Origin: Flaccisagitta enflata
Lineage: Eukaryota > Chaetognatha > Sagittoidea > Aphragmophora
Assembly (NCBI GenBank): GCA_965153355.1
Contig: OZ231127.1
Coordinates: 62,930,001 to 62,994,000 of the forward strand
Direction: 5' to 3'
Length of the DNA stretch: 64,000 bases
In this document: positions 28,641 to 39,655 of the stretch, piece by piece
Numbering within the stretch: the stretch's first letter is position 1
Layout: each line of letters opens with the position of its first letter
Notes under the pieces: model-generated
Database searches by the model: none
Told to the model about the DNA's origin: nothing
Seen by the model: the letters and a program-made list of their open reading frames with translations, nothing else
Position numbers and translations under genes: made by a program

Positions 28641-28924
28641 CTTTACTTAATCGTTTCATCCGTTTGTGTATGTGTGGGGGGCATGGGGTGTGAATGTGGG
28701 TTGGATGCCCCTGCCCACCCATCCACAACAATGTTGTGACCCCGCGTCACTTGTTCAGACCAACTAGCGCCATGCTTGGGGAGCTGGGACGTGACCAAAA
28801 GTGACTAAAATGGCCAAAATGTATGAATATATTTTTTTTCCCGGCTCACGGCTGGCACTTTTGACTGCTTAATTGTAAATTGGATTTATGCATGGATTCA
28901 TGCATTTTTTGATGCATTGAAGCA

Positions 28925-29045
28925 CCTCTTTAAAAGGCTCTGTTGGTCGGTTGGTTGGTTGGTTGGTCCGTCATGCTCGAGTGACAAATTGCAGAAAGTG
29001 TTTGAAACTCCTCTTCACCTTTTGGTACTGGTTTCGAATTTAGTG
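28925..29045 (-). mobile_element. family D element
   Basis: Plus-strand AGCACCTCTTTAAAAGGCTC, GTTGGTCGGTTGGTTGG, GTCATGCTCGAGTGACAAAT and GTGTTTGAAACTCCTC are the reverse complement of the family D order at 42235-42378. Confidence 0.55.
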
Positions 29046-29078
29046 AGGTCTTTTTTTTTACTGACTTTCTAAGCGGGC

Positions 29079-29257
29079 TTTTAGTCGCGTGCTAGGCAAC
29101 TCTACACCACGCTTTGTCGGTCCGTCTGTCAAACTCTACTTTTTTGGTTTTTTGCGGTCTTTTGCCTCACTGCTCCTGCCCAAATGGTCAAGTGACCTCA
29201 AATACAGCCCCTGCCCACCCGCACGCGACTGCGGTAGCCGTGTATCCAGTCTTGTTA
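29079..29257 (-). mobile_element. family A element
   Basis: TTTTAGTCGCGTGCTAGGCA, ACACCACGCTTTGTCGGTCC, TGCTCCTGCCCAAATGGTC, CGCACGCGACTGCGGTAGC and TGTATCCAGTCTTGTT. Confidence 0.75.
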
Positions 29258-29355
29258 TTTAGGGTTATGGGTAGGGTTGGGGTTAAGGTTGGGGTTAAGG
29301 TTGGGGTTGGGGGTGGTGTTAGGGTTAGACTTAAGGCTAGCGTTAGGGCTAGGTG
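29258..29355 (+). repeat. interstitial telomere-like repeat
   Basis: Degenerate TTAGGG/TTGGGG/TTAAGG units directly abut the end of the family A element at 29257. Confidence 0.6.
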
Positions 29356-29505
29356 ACGGCTGGGTTTTACACATTTCAACCTGAATCTACTTGAATTAAA
29401 GCTTCGCCTAAGTGGGAAAACAAAAAAAAACAAAACAAAAGATTTAAATCGTCTTTGAAAAAACGTCTCATCTTTCATGTCCCTAATCATTTCAGTCAAA
29501 AACAA

Positions 29506-29776
29506 ACAAGCCCGACCGGCGACTAGGAAACAATGCGTCCTGACTGTGTTTCTGCGTGTATTGACTTTGACCTAGACTTGGACGGACAAACAGGTGACAA
29601 CATAGTATCGAAGAGGCTCTTAAAATATCCTAACAACTAGATACATGACATCCTCGCGGCTGAAATGTGCCAAAAACTGCGATTTCCAAGGAGGCGTAAC
29701 GGACATACGGACCTACCGACGGACCGACACACGGACTGACAGACCCTCTCATAGAGATGCAAGGACGCATCTATAA
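29506..29776 (+). mobile_element. family C element
   Basis: ACAAGCCCGACCGGCGACT, then AATGCGTCCTGACTGTG, GAAGAGGCTCTTAAAATATC, GGACCTACCGACGGACCGAC and terminal GATGCAAGGACGCATC then TATAAAC. The left-end ATGCGTCC and the right hairpin correspond. Confidence 0.7.
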
Positions 29777-30510
29777 ACAACAATGATACCTATGATGATG
29801 ACAAGGTTTATGATCAAGATGATAACATTAAGGGCAATGATAATTATGACAATGGCAATAATAATGAAGAAAACAGTGATGATAAATATAACAAGGGCAA
29901 TTTTAATGACAACTATGGCAATGATTATGACAATGATGATGAATATGACAATGATGACAAAAATGTTAAATATGATGATGATAAAGCACTCTTATCTTGA
30001 AATCATGACAGATTTTGCCATCACTGATGTTAATTTTTTTTACATTTCCCCAGAGTTGAATTTAAGGTTCTGTGTGACTGTTTGAATTGTCTTTTGTTCA
30101 TTTTCTCATGTTTGCCATAAATTTTATTTCCAATGGTTTGACATACATAATGCTGTTCTAATCAACATATTTCTGTGAAAGTTCAACTCAATTAATGCAG
30201 TTAAGGCCCTATTGAGCAAAAAGTATCCAGTATTATGAGCCCCAGGGGTCCCTCATTATGTCTTATGGGCAGTGGCCTCAAAGGGGGGGGTGGCTATGGA
30301 GGGTAAAGGTAAAACCACCCCAATGGTTCTGAAACTAGGCACAACTTTTTGGGCAGCAGACTAAGAAACAGCAAGGCCAAGAGATGTCCAATAGATGCGT
30401 CCTCTATAGAAGTAAGATATTATCATACAAATTATGAAGATATAAAGATATTAAGATATAATAATATGAAAATATAAAGATTCACAGATAAAGAGAAAAA
30501 TATAAACTGA
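29777..30510. other. spacer with imperfect ATGACAATG repeats
   Basis: Imperfect GATGAT/ATGACAA repeats to about 29985, then mixed DNA. A family C hairpin stub (AGATGCGTCCTC) lies at 30393. Confidence 0.4.
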
Positions 30511-30514
30511 TTCC

Positions 30515-30702
30515 TCTCTCCCCCCCCCCCCCACGCCTCTCCACCCCTCCCCCAAGTCCCCCATGCCCCCCCACGCCTTTCTACCCCTCCCCCCATGCCT
30601 CTCCATGCCGCCTTCCTCTCCCCCCCACGCCTCCCCTCCCCTCCCCTCCACACCTCCCCACCCCTCCCCCCAAGACTCCCCCCCCACCCCTCCACGCCTC
30701 GA
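30515..30702. repeat. C-rich repeat
   Basis: Imperfect CCCCTCCCCCCATGCC units, almost free of G on this strand. Confidence 0.8.
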
Positions 30703-31015
30703 CATAAAAGACATAAGAGATATAAGAGATGTAGATATAAGTGATATAAGAGACATATGAGACATAAGAGACATAAGAGACATATAAGATACATAGGAGA
30801 CATAAGAGACATATAGGAGACACATAGGAGACAAAAGAGACAAATAGACATAAAAGACATAAGAGACCTAAGATACATAAGAGAAATAAGAGACATAAAA
30901 GATACAAGAGACATATAGGAGACATTAGAGACATATAGGAGACAAAAGAGACAAAAGAGACATAAGAAATATAAAAGACATGAAGAGACATGAAGACAAA
31001 TGAAGAGAAAACCCT
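30703..31015. repeat. (GACATAAGA)n minisatellite
   Basis: 9-10-bp units GACATAAGA/GACATATAG. An A-rich purine strand follows directly on the C-rich tract. Confidence 0.9.
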
Positions 31016-31224
31016 AAAAATTGTCTTTTGAAAATTTCTCATCACTGAGCTTCCTTCAGACTCTCTTATAGAGATGCGAGGACACAAACCCTCTATGCTT
31101 TAACTTTTGACCTTGTCTCATGTTGAGAGGACAGTGCCTACCTTTTTACCCACCACAATTATCCCCACGCTTTACTTACCACACCCAAACACCCCCCCCT
31201 AGCTAACTTTTGACTGACTCATGT

Positions 31225-32575
31225 TGAGAGGACAGCACCCAGCACCATCCTTACACCCCACTCAACCCTCCCTAACCCTGTCCTCTCCCTATCCCAACCC
31301 TCTTGCCCCACCTTACCAACTTCCACCCACCTCATCCTCCTCCTGCCCCAACCCCCTGTGCTTCCCCCAAAAGCCTCCTTGTCTTATGTCCAAAACCCCT
31401 TGCCTCAACCACCCCCTCTCCAAACCTCCTTGCCTCACCCATCCCTACACCCCTATCCCAACTTTCTTGCCCCATCCGCTATATCCTCCCCCACCCTACC
31501 TATCCCCACCCAACTTATCCTTCCCCTGCTCTAACCCCTCTCTCCCACCCATCCTTTGCCCTCAACCTCCCTGCCCCACCAACCCAGCTCTACCTTCCCT
31601 GCTCCACCAATCCCAAACCCTATTGCCCCACCCATCCTCTCCCCAAGGCCCAAACCCCCTTTGCCCACCAACCCCTTGCCCCAACCCATCTCTTTCCCCA
31701 ACTCCCCTTTCCCCACCCAGTCCCCTGTGCCCCACCCGCCCCCTCTCCAAACTCCCTCGCCCCACCATTCCCCTCTCCAAACTCCCTTGCCCCACCCACC
31801 CCTCTCACCCCACCCCCTCCCTCCCCCAACCCCGCCTCCAGCTCCCCAAACCGCCCTCTCCTCCCTAACCCTTCTTGTCCCCCCCACCCCCTCCTTTACC
31901 CCCCCTTGCCCTCTCCCTCCCCACCCCCTTGGATCCCCCTCCTTCCCCCAACCCCCCTCCCTCCTCTAACCCCCTGGCCTCCTCCCTCCCCAACCCCCTG
32001 GCCCCCCTCCCTCAACCCCCCTGGCCCCTTTCCCTCCCCAAACCCCCTGGCCCCCCTCCCTCCCCCAACCCCCCTGGCCCCCCTCCTCCCCAACCCTCCC
32101 TCCCCAACTCCTCCTTCCTCCCCACCCTGCCCTCTCTCCCCCAACCCCTCCCTCCCCAACCCCTGGCCCTCCTCACACCCCCTAGCCCCCTCCTTCCCCA
32201 CCCCCTGGCCCCCTCCCTCCCCAACCGCCCTTGCCCCTCCCTCCCTACCCACTGCTTCCTATTCCCCCTCCTCACCCCCTTCCCAGCCCCTGGTCCCCTC
32301 CTCCCCAAACCCCCTGGCCCCTCTCCCTCCCCAACCCCCCTGGCCCCCCTCCCTCCCCCACTGCTTCCTAACCCCCCCTTCCTCACCCCCCTTCCCAGCC
32401 CCCCTGGTCCCCCTCCCTCCCCCAACCCCCCTTACCCTCCCTCCCCCCACCTACTGCCCCCTGTCCTCCCTCCCCCAACCCCCTATCCTCCCTCCCCTGA
32501 TCCCCCTTGCCCCCTATCCTCCCTCCCCTAACCCCCCTTGCCATCTCTCCCAGCACTCCTCAACCCCCTGGCCCA
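31225..32575. repeat. 1.35-kb C-rich pyrimidine tract with ~20-bp units
   Basis: Imperfect CCCCAACCCCCTGGCCCCCC and CTCCCTCCCCAACCCC units. The plus strand is overwhelmingly C with T and A, and G appears almost only as GG in TGGCC. Proline-rich and glycine-rich long frames are artefacts. Confidence 0.9.
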
Positions 32576-32579
32576 GCCA

Positions 32580-33110
32580 CTAGTCAAATAACATTTCTAG
32601 GAATGTCTTTAAAAAAGTAATAACTGCATTGAAGGTAAGCTTCAATAAAGCATTAAAAAAATCCGTTTACATGAAGAAATTGGCGGGCCAAAATTGATCT
32701 TTCCAGAAGCTAGAATGTTTGAATGTTTAATGCATTTAGAATGTTAGAATATTTAACGCATTTAGATGATTTCTAGTAAATCGGGATGCAAAAAGAAGTG
32801 GAGGATTGTTCATTTGTAGAGCCGGCGAAAAATATTTGAAGAGTGACGCAAAAATATGGATGTGGATATGGAGTTGCATCAAAAATACATGGAAATGGAT
32901 ATGGATAATGTTATGGATATGGATGTGAATATGGACGATCGTCAAAATTCGGAATTTGAATTCATTCTTGCTGACTTTAAAAGCTATCTAGATTTGTTAA
33001 TTCCTCATCTTCCTTGTCATCCTCAATCCATGGTCGGACGTTTTTCGCGCCATCTTGAACACCGCGGTGTACGACGATACGTTCTCTTCTTATAAACTGA
33101 AAGAAAAAGA
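32580..33110. other. spacer with imperfect GGATAT repeats
   Basis: GGATAT/GGATGTG units lie at 32857-32935. A 79-codon plus-strand frame from 32856 (FILADFKSYLDLLIPHLPCH) is the only protein-like stretch. It has no supporting splice signals. Confidence 0.35.
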
Positions 33111-33131
33111 AAAAAAAAAGAAAAAAAAAAG

Positions 33132-33135
<4 letters not shown>

Positions 33136-33212
<77 letters not shown>
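33136..33212. repeat. (GA)n microsatellite
   Basis: About 37 GA units, continuing as imperfect GAGAGAGCRA to 33380. Confidence 0.97.
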
Positions 33213-33219
<7 letters not shown>

Positions 33220-33495
33220 GGGGGAAAGTGAGAGAGCGAGAGAAGGAGAGAGCGAGAGAAAGTGGGAGAGAGCAGGAGAGAGCAAGAGAGAGCAAGAGAT
33301 AGGACGAGAGATCAAGAGAGCATCAGAAAGTGAGAGAAATTGAGAGAGCAAGAGCAAAAGAGCGAGAGATAGCGAGAAAGACATACATCCATACCTCAGT
33401 TTAGAGCGTGCATGTGCACTTATATAAATCATCACCGGTATGGAGGTTGCGTTTTAGATTTTGGCACATGAAGCTTTCAAAACTATCTGATTGTC

Positions 33496-33781
33496 CTAGT
33501 ATGTCCGCACCACAACCGACCGCTGCATAAGAGACTGCAAATCTGAACCAAGATGTTTAACAACACCAATGGAGGGATCTGCGGACACACAAAGAAGTTT
33601 AAAAAACTCCAGAGGATAGTCCTAAAAGTCTCCCCATTGATAATATACCAACGGTACGAGCGATGGAACCCAGAAGGGTCCACGGAAGAGTCTTGACAGC
33701 CTCATCCATGGGGTACTGACTTTCAAAGACAGAGAAAGCATGAAAGCAATTTGCCATTATCATTTTGGGCCAATTAACCAC
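33496..33781 (-). CDS. two-exon 3' end of an unrecognised gene
   Basis: Minus strand. The first exon piece (33781-33649) includes ANCFHAFSVFESQYPMDEAV and ends ..GSIARTV+G. A GT donor at 33648 (GTATAT) and a CAG acceptor at 33579-33581, preceded by TTTTTTAAACTTCTTTGTG, define a 70-bp intron. Joining restores the frame across a split Asp codon (G|AT) and continues DPSIGVVKHLGSDLQSLMQR to a TAG at 33496-33498. Without splicing the upstream frame stops inside the proposed intron. An in-frame TGA just upstream (about 33784) means translation starts at a Met in this exon, an acceptor was missed, or this is a pseudogene. I do not recognise the protein. Confidence 0.5.
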
Positions 33782-34229
33782 TCATCGATTTTGCTCCACG
33801 CGCAGGTACATGCAGTTACCAACTGCAAGTAGCTCTTGCGATTAACCAGGAAGGAGGTTAATCGCGCATTGTAAACAGCCAACCCTCAACTTTGCCTCTA
33901 CTTGCTTACTGCTAACAGCTTGATGCACCACAATGATACAAACTGACACTATCACAACCGAATCGACAGATAGCTCAGACCATTGAACAAGCAGACAAGC
34001 AAAGGTCAGTCACGGGCGTAGAAATGGATGGATAATTTGGAAAACACAATTAAAAACAAAAATGCCCTATAGAAAAACCACTTTTAGAAAAATTTACTCG
34101 GTGTAGCCATCAATAGAACTAGTTAACCAATATAGCATAAATGAAAAGATTAGAAAAAATTAAAAAACATAAATGATAAAGTAAAACAGTAACTAGGTTA
34201 ATGAACGGGATAAATCAATCATAAAAAAT
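33782..34229. other. spacer
   Basis: No repeat family recognised. The upstream exons of the 33.5-kb gene may lie here, but I could not place one. Confidence 0.35.
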
Positions 34230-34293
34230 GGAGTGATGCGTCGTGGAGTGAGGCGTCGTGGAGTGATGCGTCGTAGAGTGATGCGTCGTGTAG
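34230..34293. repeat. 14-15-bp minisatellite
   Basis: Four to five units of GAGTGATGCGTCGTG with small changes. Confidence 0.85.
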
Positions 34294-34684
34294 ATGAGAG
34301 CCAACCTGGACCTGTTAGGGAAAGAAAACTCACACAAGCCCAGACCCTCTACGTACAAAACAAAAATGATGTAGCAATGAGCTGGACGTGACGAGATGGA
34401 CGCGGCGAGGAAGATGCGAAGCGACGAGGTGGATGCCGGCAGTAGCACAAGGTGAAGCATAATCAAGGTTAACAAACAGATAAAACATACTACAAACAAA
34501 ACTTTAAAGATGAAAAAAAACTACATCATAATTGAAGTCTACAACAACAGCATTAGCTAACAGTTCTTTGATGGCTGCAAACACTAATTTTGGGTAGGTA
34601 ACTGTACAAATATAGTTAGTTAATCATTTATCTTAATTCACCCAATCTCTATATCACAACAAATACAACTACTAAATTTTAATC

Positions 34685-34920
34685 AGACAAGCAGACGGGC
34701 ACAGACAGACAGGCAAAGACAGACAGGCGGAGACAGACAGGCGGAGACAGACAGGCGGAGACAGACAGGCGGAGACAGACAGGCGGAGACAGACAGGCGG
34801 AGACAGACAGGCGGAGACAGACAGGCGGAGACAGACAGGCTGAGTCAAATAGGCGGAGACAAACAGGCGGAGACAGACAGAGGAATGGACCAGCAAAGAC
34901 AGACCAGCAGAGACAGACAA
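34685..34920. repeat. 14-bp minisatellite GACAGACAGGCGGA
   Basis: About 15 units, most identical, with diverged units at both edges. Confidence 0.95.
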
Positions 34921-35587
34921 CCTTACCTTTTTGTTACTTTAGAATCACATTTATCATCACTCAACAGTCATCATCAAGACTTCACATTTCCATGACTCTC
35001 CACCCAACTTAGCCTTCCTTGTAACAGTAGGTGCTCCATGAGTATTCCTTCCCCCGCATAGTCCATTCACCGGGATTCCGGCTCTGGTGTAGAGGGCCCA
35101 TGGTACCTAGCCACCCACCATCAAGGCTGGGCCTGGCCAGCAGATTATCACTTTATAGCTCAGTCTATCAAGCAACTGTTGAGTGAAAAATAATATGAAT
35201 TTAAAGGAACACCTCACACCCTGCTCCCTGTTCCTTCCTGAAAGGTTCCCAGAGAATTGTTAACTGTGGCGTCGGCCGCGTCTTGTTAATGTCGAGAGGA
35301 GAGGAGAAGGGAAAGATGGTAGAGAAACTTAAATCTAACCCCAGTAACACGGAAGGCGAGCCTTCGCTGGAGGAAAGCAAGCCTTCAAACGAGTGGTGGC
35401 GAGCTCCGTCTTTTATAGGGATTTGCCCAACGGTAAGAAGCGGACTAGGACCACTCAGATATTTACTTCCGGGTAAAACTGGTGCTTAACGGATAAAGGG
35501 GTTAGAAACGGTCAACAGTCCATTTTGATGAAAAGTGCAAAAAAAAATTTGAATACTTCTTTTTAGATTTTATATATCAAAGATATT
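34921..35587. other. spacer with a weak plus-strand frame
   Basis: A 68-codon frame (35283-35489) has ordinary composition (EKLKSNPSNTEGEPSLEESK) but no family resemblance or splice support. Otherwise unassigned. Confidence 0.35.
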
Positions 35588-35665
35588 TTCTAATCGCATG
35601 CACATCACTCTACACCTTGCCATGTTGGTTGGTAGGTCGGTTGGTAGGTCGGTCCGTCTGTCCGT
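35588..35665 (-). mobile_element. family A element, truncated
   Basis: TCTAATCGCATGCACATCAC, ACACCTTGCCATGTTGG, then GTAGGTCGGTTGG. Only the hairpin end and the tract remain. Confidence 0.6.
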
Positions 35666-36061
35666 AACATTTTTAAAATTATGACTTTTTAAGGTCTCAA
35701 ATCAAAGATATTGGCATAATCTTTCATTTGAAACCAGTTTGAAGTCTATAGCTCAAGTTAATTGGAGATGAAAGCAATTAAAAAAAAATCCATTTTGAAA
35801 ATCAAACAAGATTTTAAGCTAAAACTGTAAATGATTGTTTTACTTCAAATTGATGTTGTGGTCAAACTATTCAAGCTAAACCAATGAAATTTTGACATAA
35901 AAAACGTCAAACATAGTACTATAAAAAATGATTGATCTCAGACTATAGACTTGATGCATACAGGAATGTAAGCTTAATACTTTTCCCACTTTGAGATTGA
36001 TCACCTGGTATCAATAAAGGCTTTCAATTGATACCACGTTATGCATACCATACTTAATTAG

Positions 36062-36551
36062 AAAAAGGCCAACACCTATAAGTCGCGTGCAGGACATAAA
36101 TAGCTTAAGATGACTTAGGTGCAGTTTGAATGACTCAAGGTGATCTGAAATGACTTAAAATGACTTTAATGACCATATTGACCTTATTGACTCTAGTGAC
36201 TTAATATAACCCAATATGACTTAAAACAAGGCCGGATACACGGCCACCAGTTGCGGATGGGTGGGCAGGGGCTTTTTCCCACTTTTCAACTCGAGCGTGA
36301 CGGACGGACAGACCAACGGACCAACGGACCGACGGATCAACGGACCGACGGACGGACAAAGCCTCTTATAGAGTTGCGTGTCCAAAACAAATAACTTTAC
36401 ATGACTTAAAATGACTTATAATGGCATTTGGGAAGGAGCTGTGAGCCCAAAAAGCTTAAAAACGCCAAAAAAGTTAAAAGGGGACCGATCGTCCGACCGA
36501 CCGACGGACTGACAAAGTGGGGTGTAGAGTGGCATAGCACGCGACTAAAAA
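36062..36551 (+). mobile_element. family A element (outer), interrupted by another
   Basis: AGGCCAACACCTATAAGTCG at the left; AGCCCAAAAAGCTTAAAAAC, GACCGATCGTCCGACCGACC and GGCATAGCACGCGACTAAAAA at the right. The element at 36226-36386 interrupts its GACTTAAAATGACTT region. Confidence 0.75.
36226..36386 (+). mobile_element. family A element (inner), GTTGCG subtype
   Basis: ACAAGGCCGGATACACGGCC, subterminal CCAGTTGCGGATGGGTGGGC, GACGGACGGACAGACCAACG tract, CCTCTTATAGAGTTGCGTG. The right hairpin arm is damaged here (TCCAAAAC) but intact in the duplicate (TCCGCAAC). Confidence 0.8.
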
Positions 36552-36744
36552 TCGCAAGCTGGGCGATGTCCCCACAGAGCCAGCCAGCTGCGCTGTACTG
36601 TCTTTGGCGCGAGTCTGTCACTTTTTAGTATTATAGGAAAGTTGTAGCATATTCTATTGAATGCAATGTTTCCTAAAAAATTTCTTTTAAAATTTATATT
36701 TAAGTGTGAATAAATAGAAATATGTTTCTATAGCAATAAATATC

Positions 36745-36862
36745 CATGATTATTAAAGCTTTTTTTTATTAGTTTATATTTCAAATATAAATCTTTTATG
36801 CATGATAGCTTCCCTGTTATGAATTCCCCCATATTTCCAACTCTACAACGTCTACTGTAGGA
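36745..36862 (-). mobile_element. right end of a CAGTAGATGTCGTCTAGAC-family element
   Basis: GTTTATATTTCAAATATAAA, AGCTTCCCTGTTATGAATTC, then CTACAACGTCTACTGTA, the inverted form of the left ends at 17669 and 21214. No left partner found nearby. Confidence 0.55.
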
Positions 36863-36940
36863 GGTGAAATGATGGATTGGAAGGCAAGCGTAGTGAAAGA
36901 CAAACCAAGAATCAGCAAACTCTATGAAAATGATTGTCAT

Positions 36941-37375
36941 TTATAAACTATAGTGTGGAAGGGGGAGCGGAATAGGGTTGAATGTCCCTGCCCACCCGCC
37001 CATGCTGATGCTGCAAACCCCCGTTGGCAGAAGCGATTGACAAGAAATCGTGTCAATAGGATGGCTTTGTTGCTTTGTCCATATGACAGTCAATTCTAGC
37101 CTGGCCCAGGTTGTTGTTGTTCTTAACCAACCATCGCGATATTTCTCGGTTGATGGAAAACTGTCATCGAGTTGATGAGGAATGGTAGAGGGTACCATGA
37201 CGACGGCCACCACCGGATTAGGGCGGGGGCTTGGGCGGGGGCCGCGCTCTTCGTCGTCGTCGGGAAGGGGGAGGATATGCCTGGCCCAGGTCGGGACCAA
37301 GGGTGGGAGAAAATTTAATTGCATCCGCCACGTAACAAGGCCGGATACACGGGCCAAGACGGTGCGCCGAGCGTT
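36941..37375 (-). other. weak minus-strand coding potential
   Basis: A minus-strand frame stays open from 37615 to 36941 through this stretch (FPSTEKYRDGWLRTTTTWAR) and the adjoining 21-bp repeats. There is no recognised domain, and it includes a family-like CCTGCCCACCCGCCC segment, so I treat it as possible chance coding. Confidence 0.3.
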
Positions 37376-37625
37376 AATAATTCTCAGACCTATCCCTTGC
37401 TCTATCAGACCTGTCGCTATCTCCATCAGACCTATCCCTAGCTCTATCACACCTATCGCTAGCTCCATCAGACCTATCCCTAGCTCTAGCAGACCTATCC
37501 TTAGCTTTATCAGATCTATCCCGAGCTCTGTCAGACCTATCCTCAGCTCTATCAGACCTATCACCAGCTCAATCGGACCTATCCCCAGCTCTATCAGACC
37601 TACCCCCCGCTCCACCAGACCTAAC
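37376..37625. repeat. 21-bp minisatellite AGACCTATCCCTAGCTCTATC
   Basis: About 12 units with substitutions. Because 21 is a multiple of three the minus strand stays open as LIELGIG heptads. A few units of the same sequence recur at 41565-41625. Confidence 0.9.
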
Positions 37626-37639
37626 CGTCGCTGATTATT

Positions 37640-37772
37640 TTAGTGAATGAAATGACGAGAAACATCAATGATGAACAAAAAGAGTTTTCAATTGGTTTCA
37701 AACCTTTTCGGCGATTTTTCATTCGAGCGTGACGGACGGACGGACAGAGCCTCTTATGGCGCACCTAAAAAG
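37640..37772 (+). mobile_element. family D element
   Basis: GTTTCAAACCTTTTCGGCGA, CATTCGAGCGTGACGGACGG, AGAGCCTCTTATGGCGCACC then TAAAAAG. Confidence 0.65.
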
Positions 37773-37879
37773 TTAAAGGGAGGACATCAGCGGGTTTTGT
37801 GGATGAGACCGTGAACTTGGCAGGGCAGATGGCTTTTCATTGTGGGTGGGATAAGAGCACTGTTTACAATTGCATTGCA

Positions 37880-38293
37880 CTCTTTTCAGTTTTTAAGGAC
37901 CAGTTAAATTTTTCTTAGCCTGGATTGTTCTTAAATTTTTGTAAATTTCAGGCTGAAATGTTCTTAGCGTGTTCTTAATATTTTTCTATGATTTTTTTAC
38001 AATGATATTATACTCATTGAAATAATTTATGTTCAGTATGAGTAAATACAAGTTGAATATGATAGTTATTACTTTCAAACAAAGAAAATATGTCATTAAA
38101 CAAAAAATGTTGCAATTTTCTACACATAAGATAATTTCCTCTTAAGTTTGCGTAAAAACAATTTCAATTGTCAATAAAAAATTTATTTTTTATAAATCTA
38201 AGGCTGGGCTTTGTCCTTAAAATGTCTTTAATTTTTAGCAAAATTTCAGCCTTGATGTCCTTATAAACTTTGTCCTTACTCAATAAAAAGAGT
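37880..38293. mobile_element. inverted-repeat element related to 11600-12054
   Basis: CTCTTTTCAGTTTTTAAGGA at the left pairs with CCTTACTCAATAAAAAGAG at the right. The inner arms contain TTCTTAGCCTGG and AGGCTGGGCTTTGTCC. Confidence 0.5.
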
Positions 38294-38346
38294 GTATCTA
38301 TCGAAACAATGGTGGGCGAGTGTTACAGTAGGGACATATGAAATTC

Positions 38347-38496
38347 TTTTAGTCGCGGACCCGCGACTCAGCACCTTGCCCTGTCAGTCGTTCCGTCGGT
38401 CCGTCAATCTGAATTATTCTGGAATTAAGATTGGTTTACGCATTACTGCTCCTGCCCATCCATCCGCGACTGGATTGCCGTGTATCCGGCCTTGTT
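38347..38496 (-). mobile_element. family A element
   Basis: TTTTAGTCGCGGACCCGCGA, AGCACCTTGCCCTGTCAGTC, CATCCGCGACTGGATTGCC and GTATCCGGCCTTGTT. Confidence 0.85.
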
Positions 38497-38529
38497 CTCC
38501 AAGACCCCAGTTATTGAAATCAATTGATG

Positions 38530-39125
38530 CATACAGGGTGATCAATCTCAAAGTGGGAAAAGTATTAAGCTTACATTCCTATGTGCATCAAGTCTGTGTT
38601 CTGAGATTAATTTTTTTTTCATAGTACTATGATTGGTGTTTTTTTTTGTTAAAATTTCATTGGTTTAGCTTGAATAGTTTGACCACAACATCAATTTGAA
38701 GTAAAACAATGATTTACAGTTTTAGCTGAAAATCTAGTGAGAATTTCAAAGCAGATTTTCTTGAAATTCCTCTTATCTCTCAATGACTTGAGCTACAGTT
38801 GCCTGATTGGTCTCAAATCAAAGATATTGTCATAATCTTTCATTTGAAACCAGTTTGAAGTCTATAGCTCAAGTTAATTGGAGATGAAAGCAATTAAAAA
38901 AAAATCCGTTTTGAAAATCAAACAAGATTTTAAGCTAAAACTGTAAATGATTGTTTTACTTCAAATTGATGTTGTGGTCAAACTATTCAAGCTAAACCAA
39001 TGAAATTTTGACATAAAAAACGTCAAACATAGTACTATAAAAAATTATTGATCTCAGACTATAGACTTGATGCATACAGGAATGTAAGCTTAATACTTTT
39101 CCCACTTTGAGATTGATCACCCGGT
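38530..39125. repeat. long imperfect palindrome
   Basis: The left arm (TGATCAATCTCAAAGTGGG, TTAAGCTTACATTCCT, TTTGACCACAACATC) is the reverse complement of the right arm (GATGTTGTGGTCAAAC, AGGAATGTAAGCTTAA, CCCACTTTGAGATTGATCA). Arms are about 270 bp. Copy 1 of the duplication keeps only the right arm. Confidence 0.8.
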
Positions 39126-39178
39126 ATCAATAAAGGCTTTCAATTGATACCACGTTATGCATACCATACTTAATTAGA

Positions 39179-39655
39179 AAAAGGCCAACACCTATAAGTC
39201 GCGTGCAGGAAATAGCTTAAGATGACTTAGGTGCAGTTTGAATGACTCAAGGTGATCTGAAATGACTTAAAATGACTTTAATGACCATATTGACCTTATT
39301 GACTCTAGTGACTTAATATAACCCAATATGACTTAAAACAAGGCCGGATACACGGCCACCAGTTGCGGATGGGTGGGCAGGGGCTTTTTCCCACTTTTCA
39401 ACTCGAGCGTGACGGACGGACAGACCAACGGACCAACGGACCGACGGATCAACGGACCGACGGACAGACAAAGCCTCTTATAGAGTTGCGTGTCCGCAAC
39501 TAATAACTTAAAATGACTTAAAATGACTTATAATGGCATTTGGGAAGGAGCTGTGAGCCCAAAAAGCTTAAAAACGCCAAAAAAGTTAAAAGGGGACCGA
39601 TCGTCCGACCGACCGACAAAGTGGGGTGTAGAGTGGCATAGCACGCGACTAAAAA
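39179..39655 (+). mobile_element. family A element (outer), duplicate
   Basis: Same structure as 36062-36551, interrupted at 39338-39506. Confidence 0.75.
39338..39506 (+). mobile_element. family A element (inner), intact GTTGCG subtype
   Basis: ACAAGGCCGG start, subterminal CAGTTGCGGATGGG, and hairpin GTTGCG/CGCAAC with loop TGTC then TAATAA. Confidence 0.85.

Larger units (their letters stand above)
35694..36617 (+). repeat. direct duplication, copy 1 (~0.92 kb)
   Basis: Nearly identical to 38816-39725, including the nested family A elements. Differences are few (for example ATTGGCATAATC versus ATTGTCATAATC, and a small indel at GCAGGACATAAATAGC). The shared end is GGCGCGAGTCTGTCA. Confidence 0.9.

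Noticed and set aside
31221-32583. Proline-rich and glycine-rich open frames up to 426 codons
   Set aside because: They exist in several frames and both strands because the C-rich tract contains almost no stop codons.
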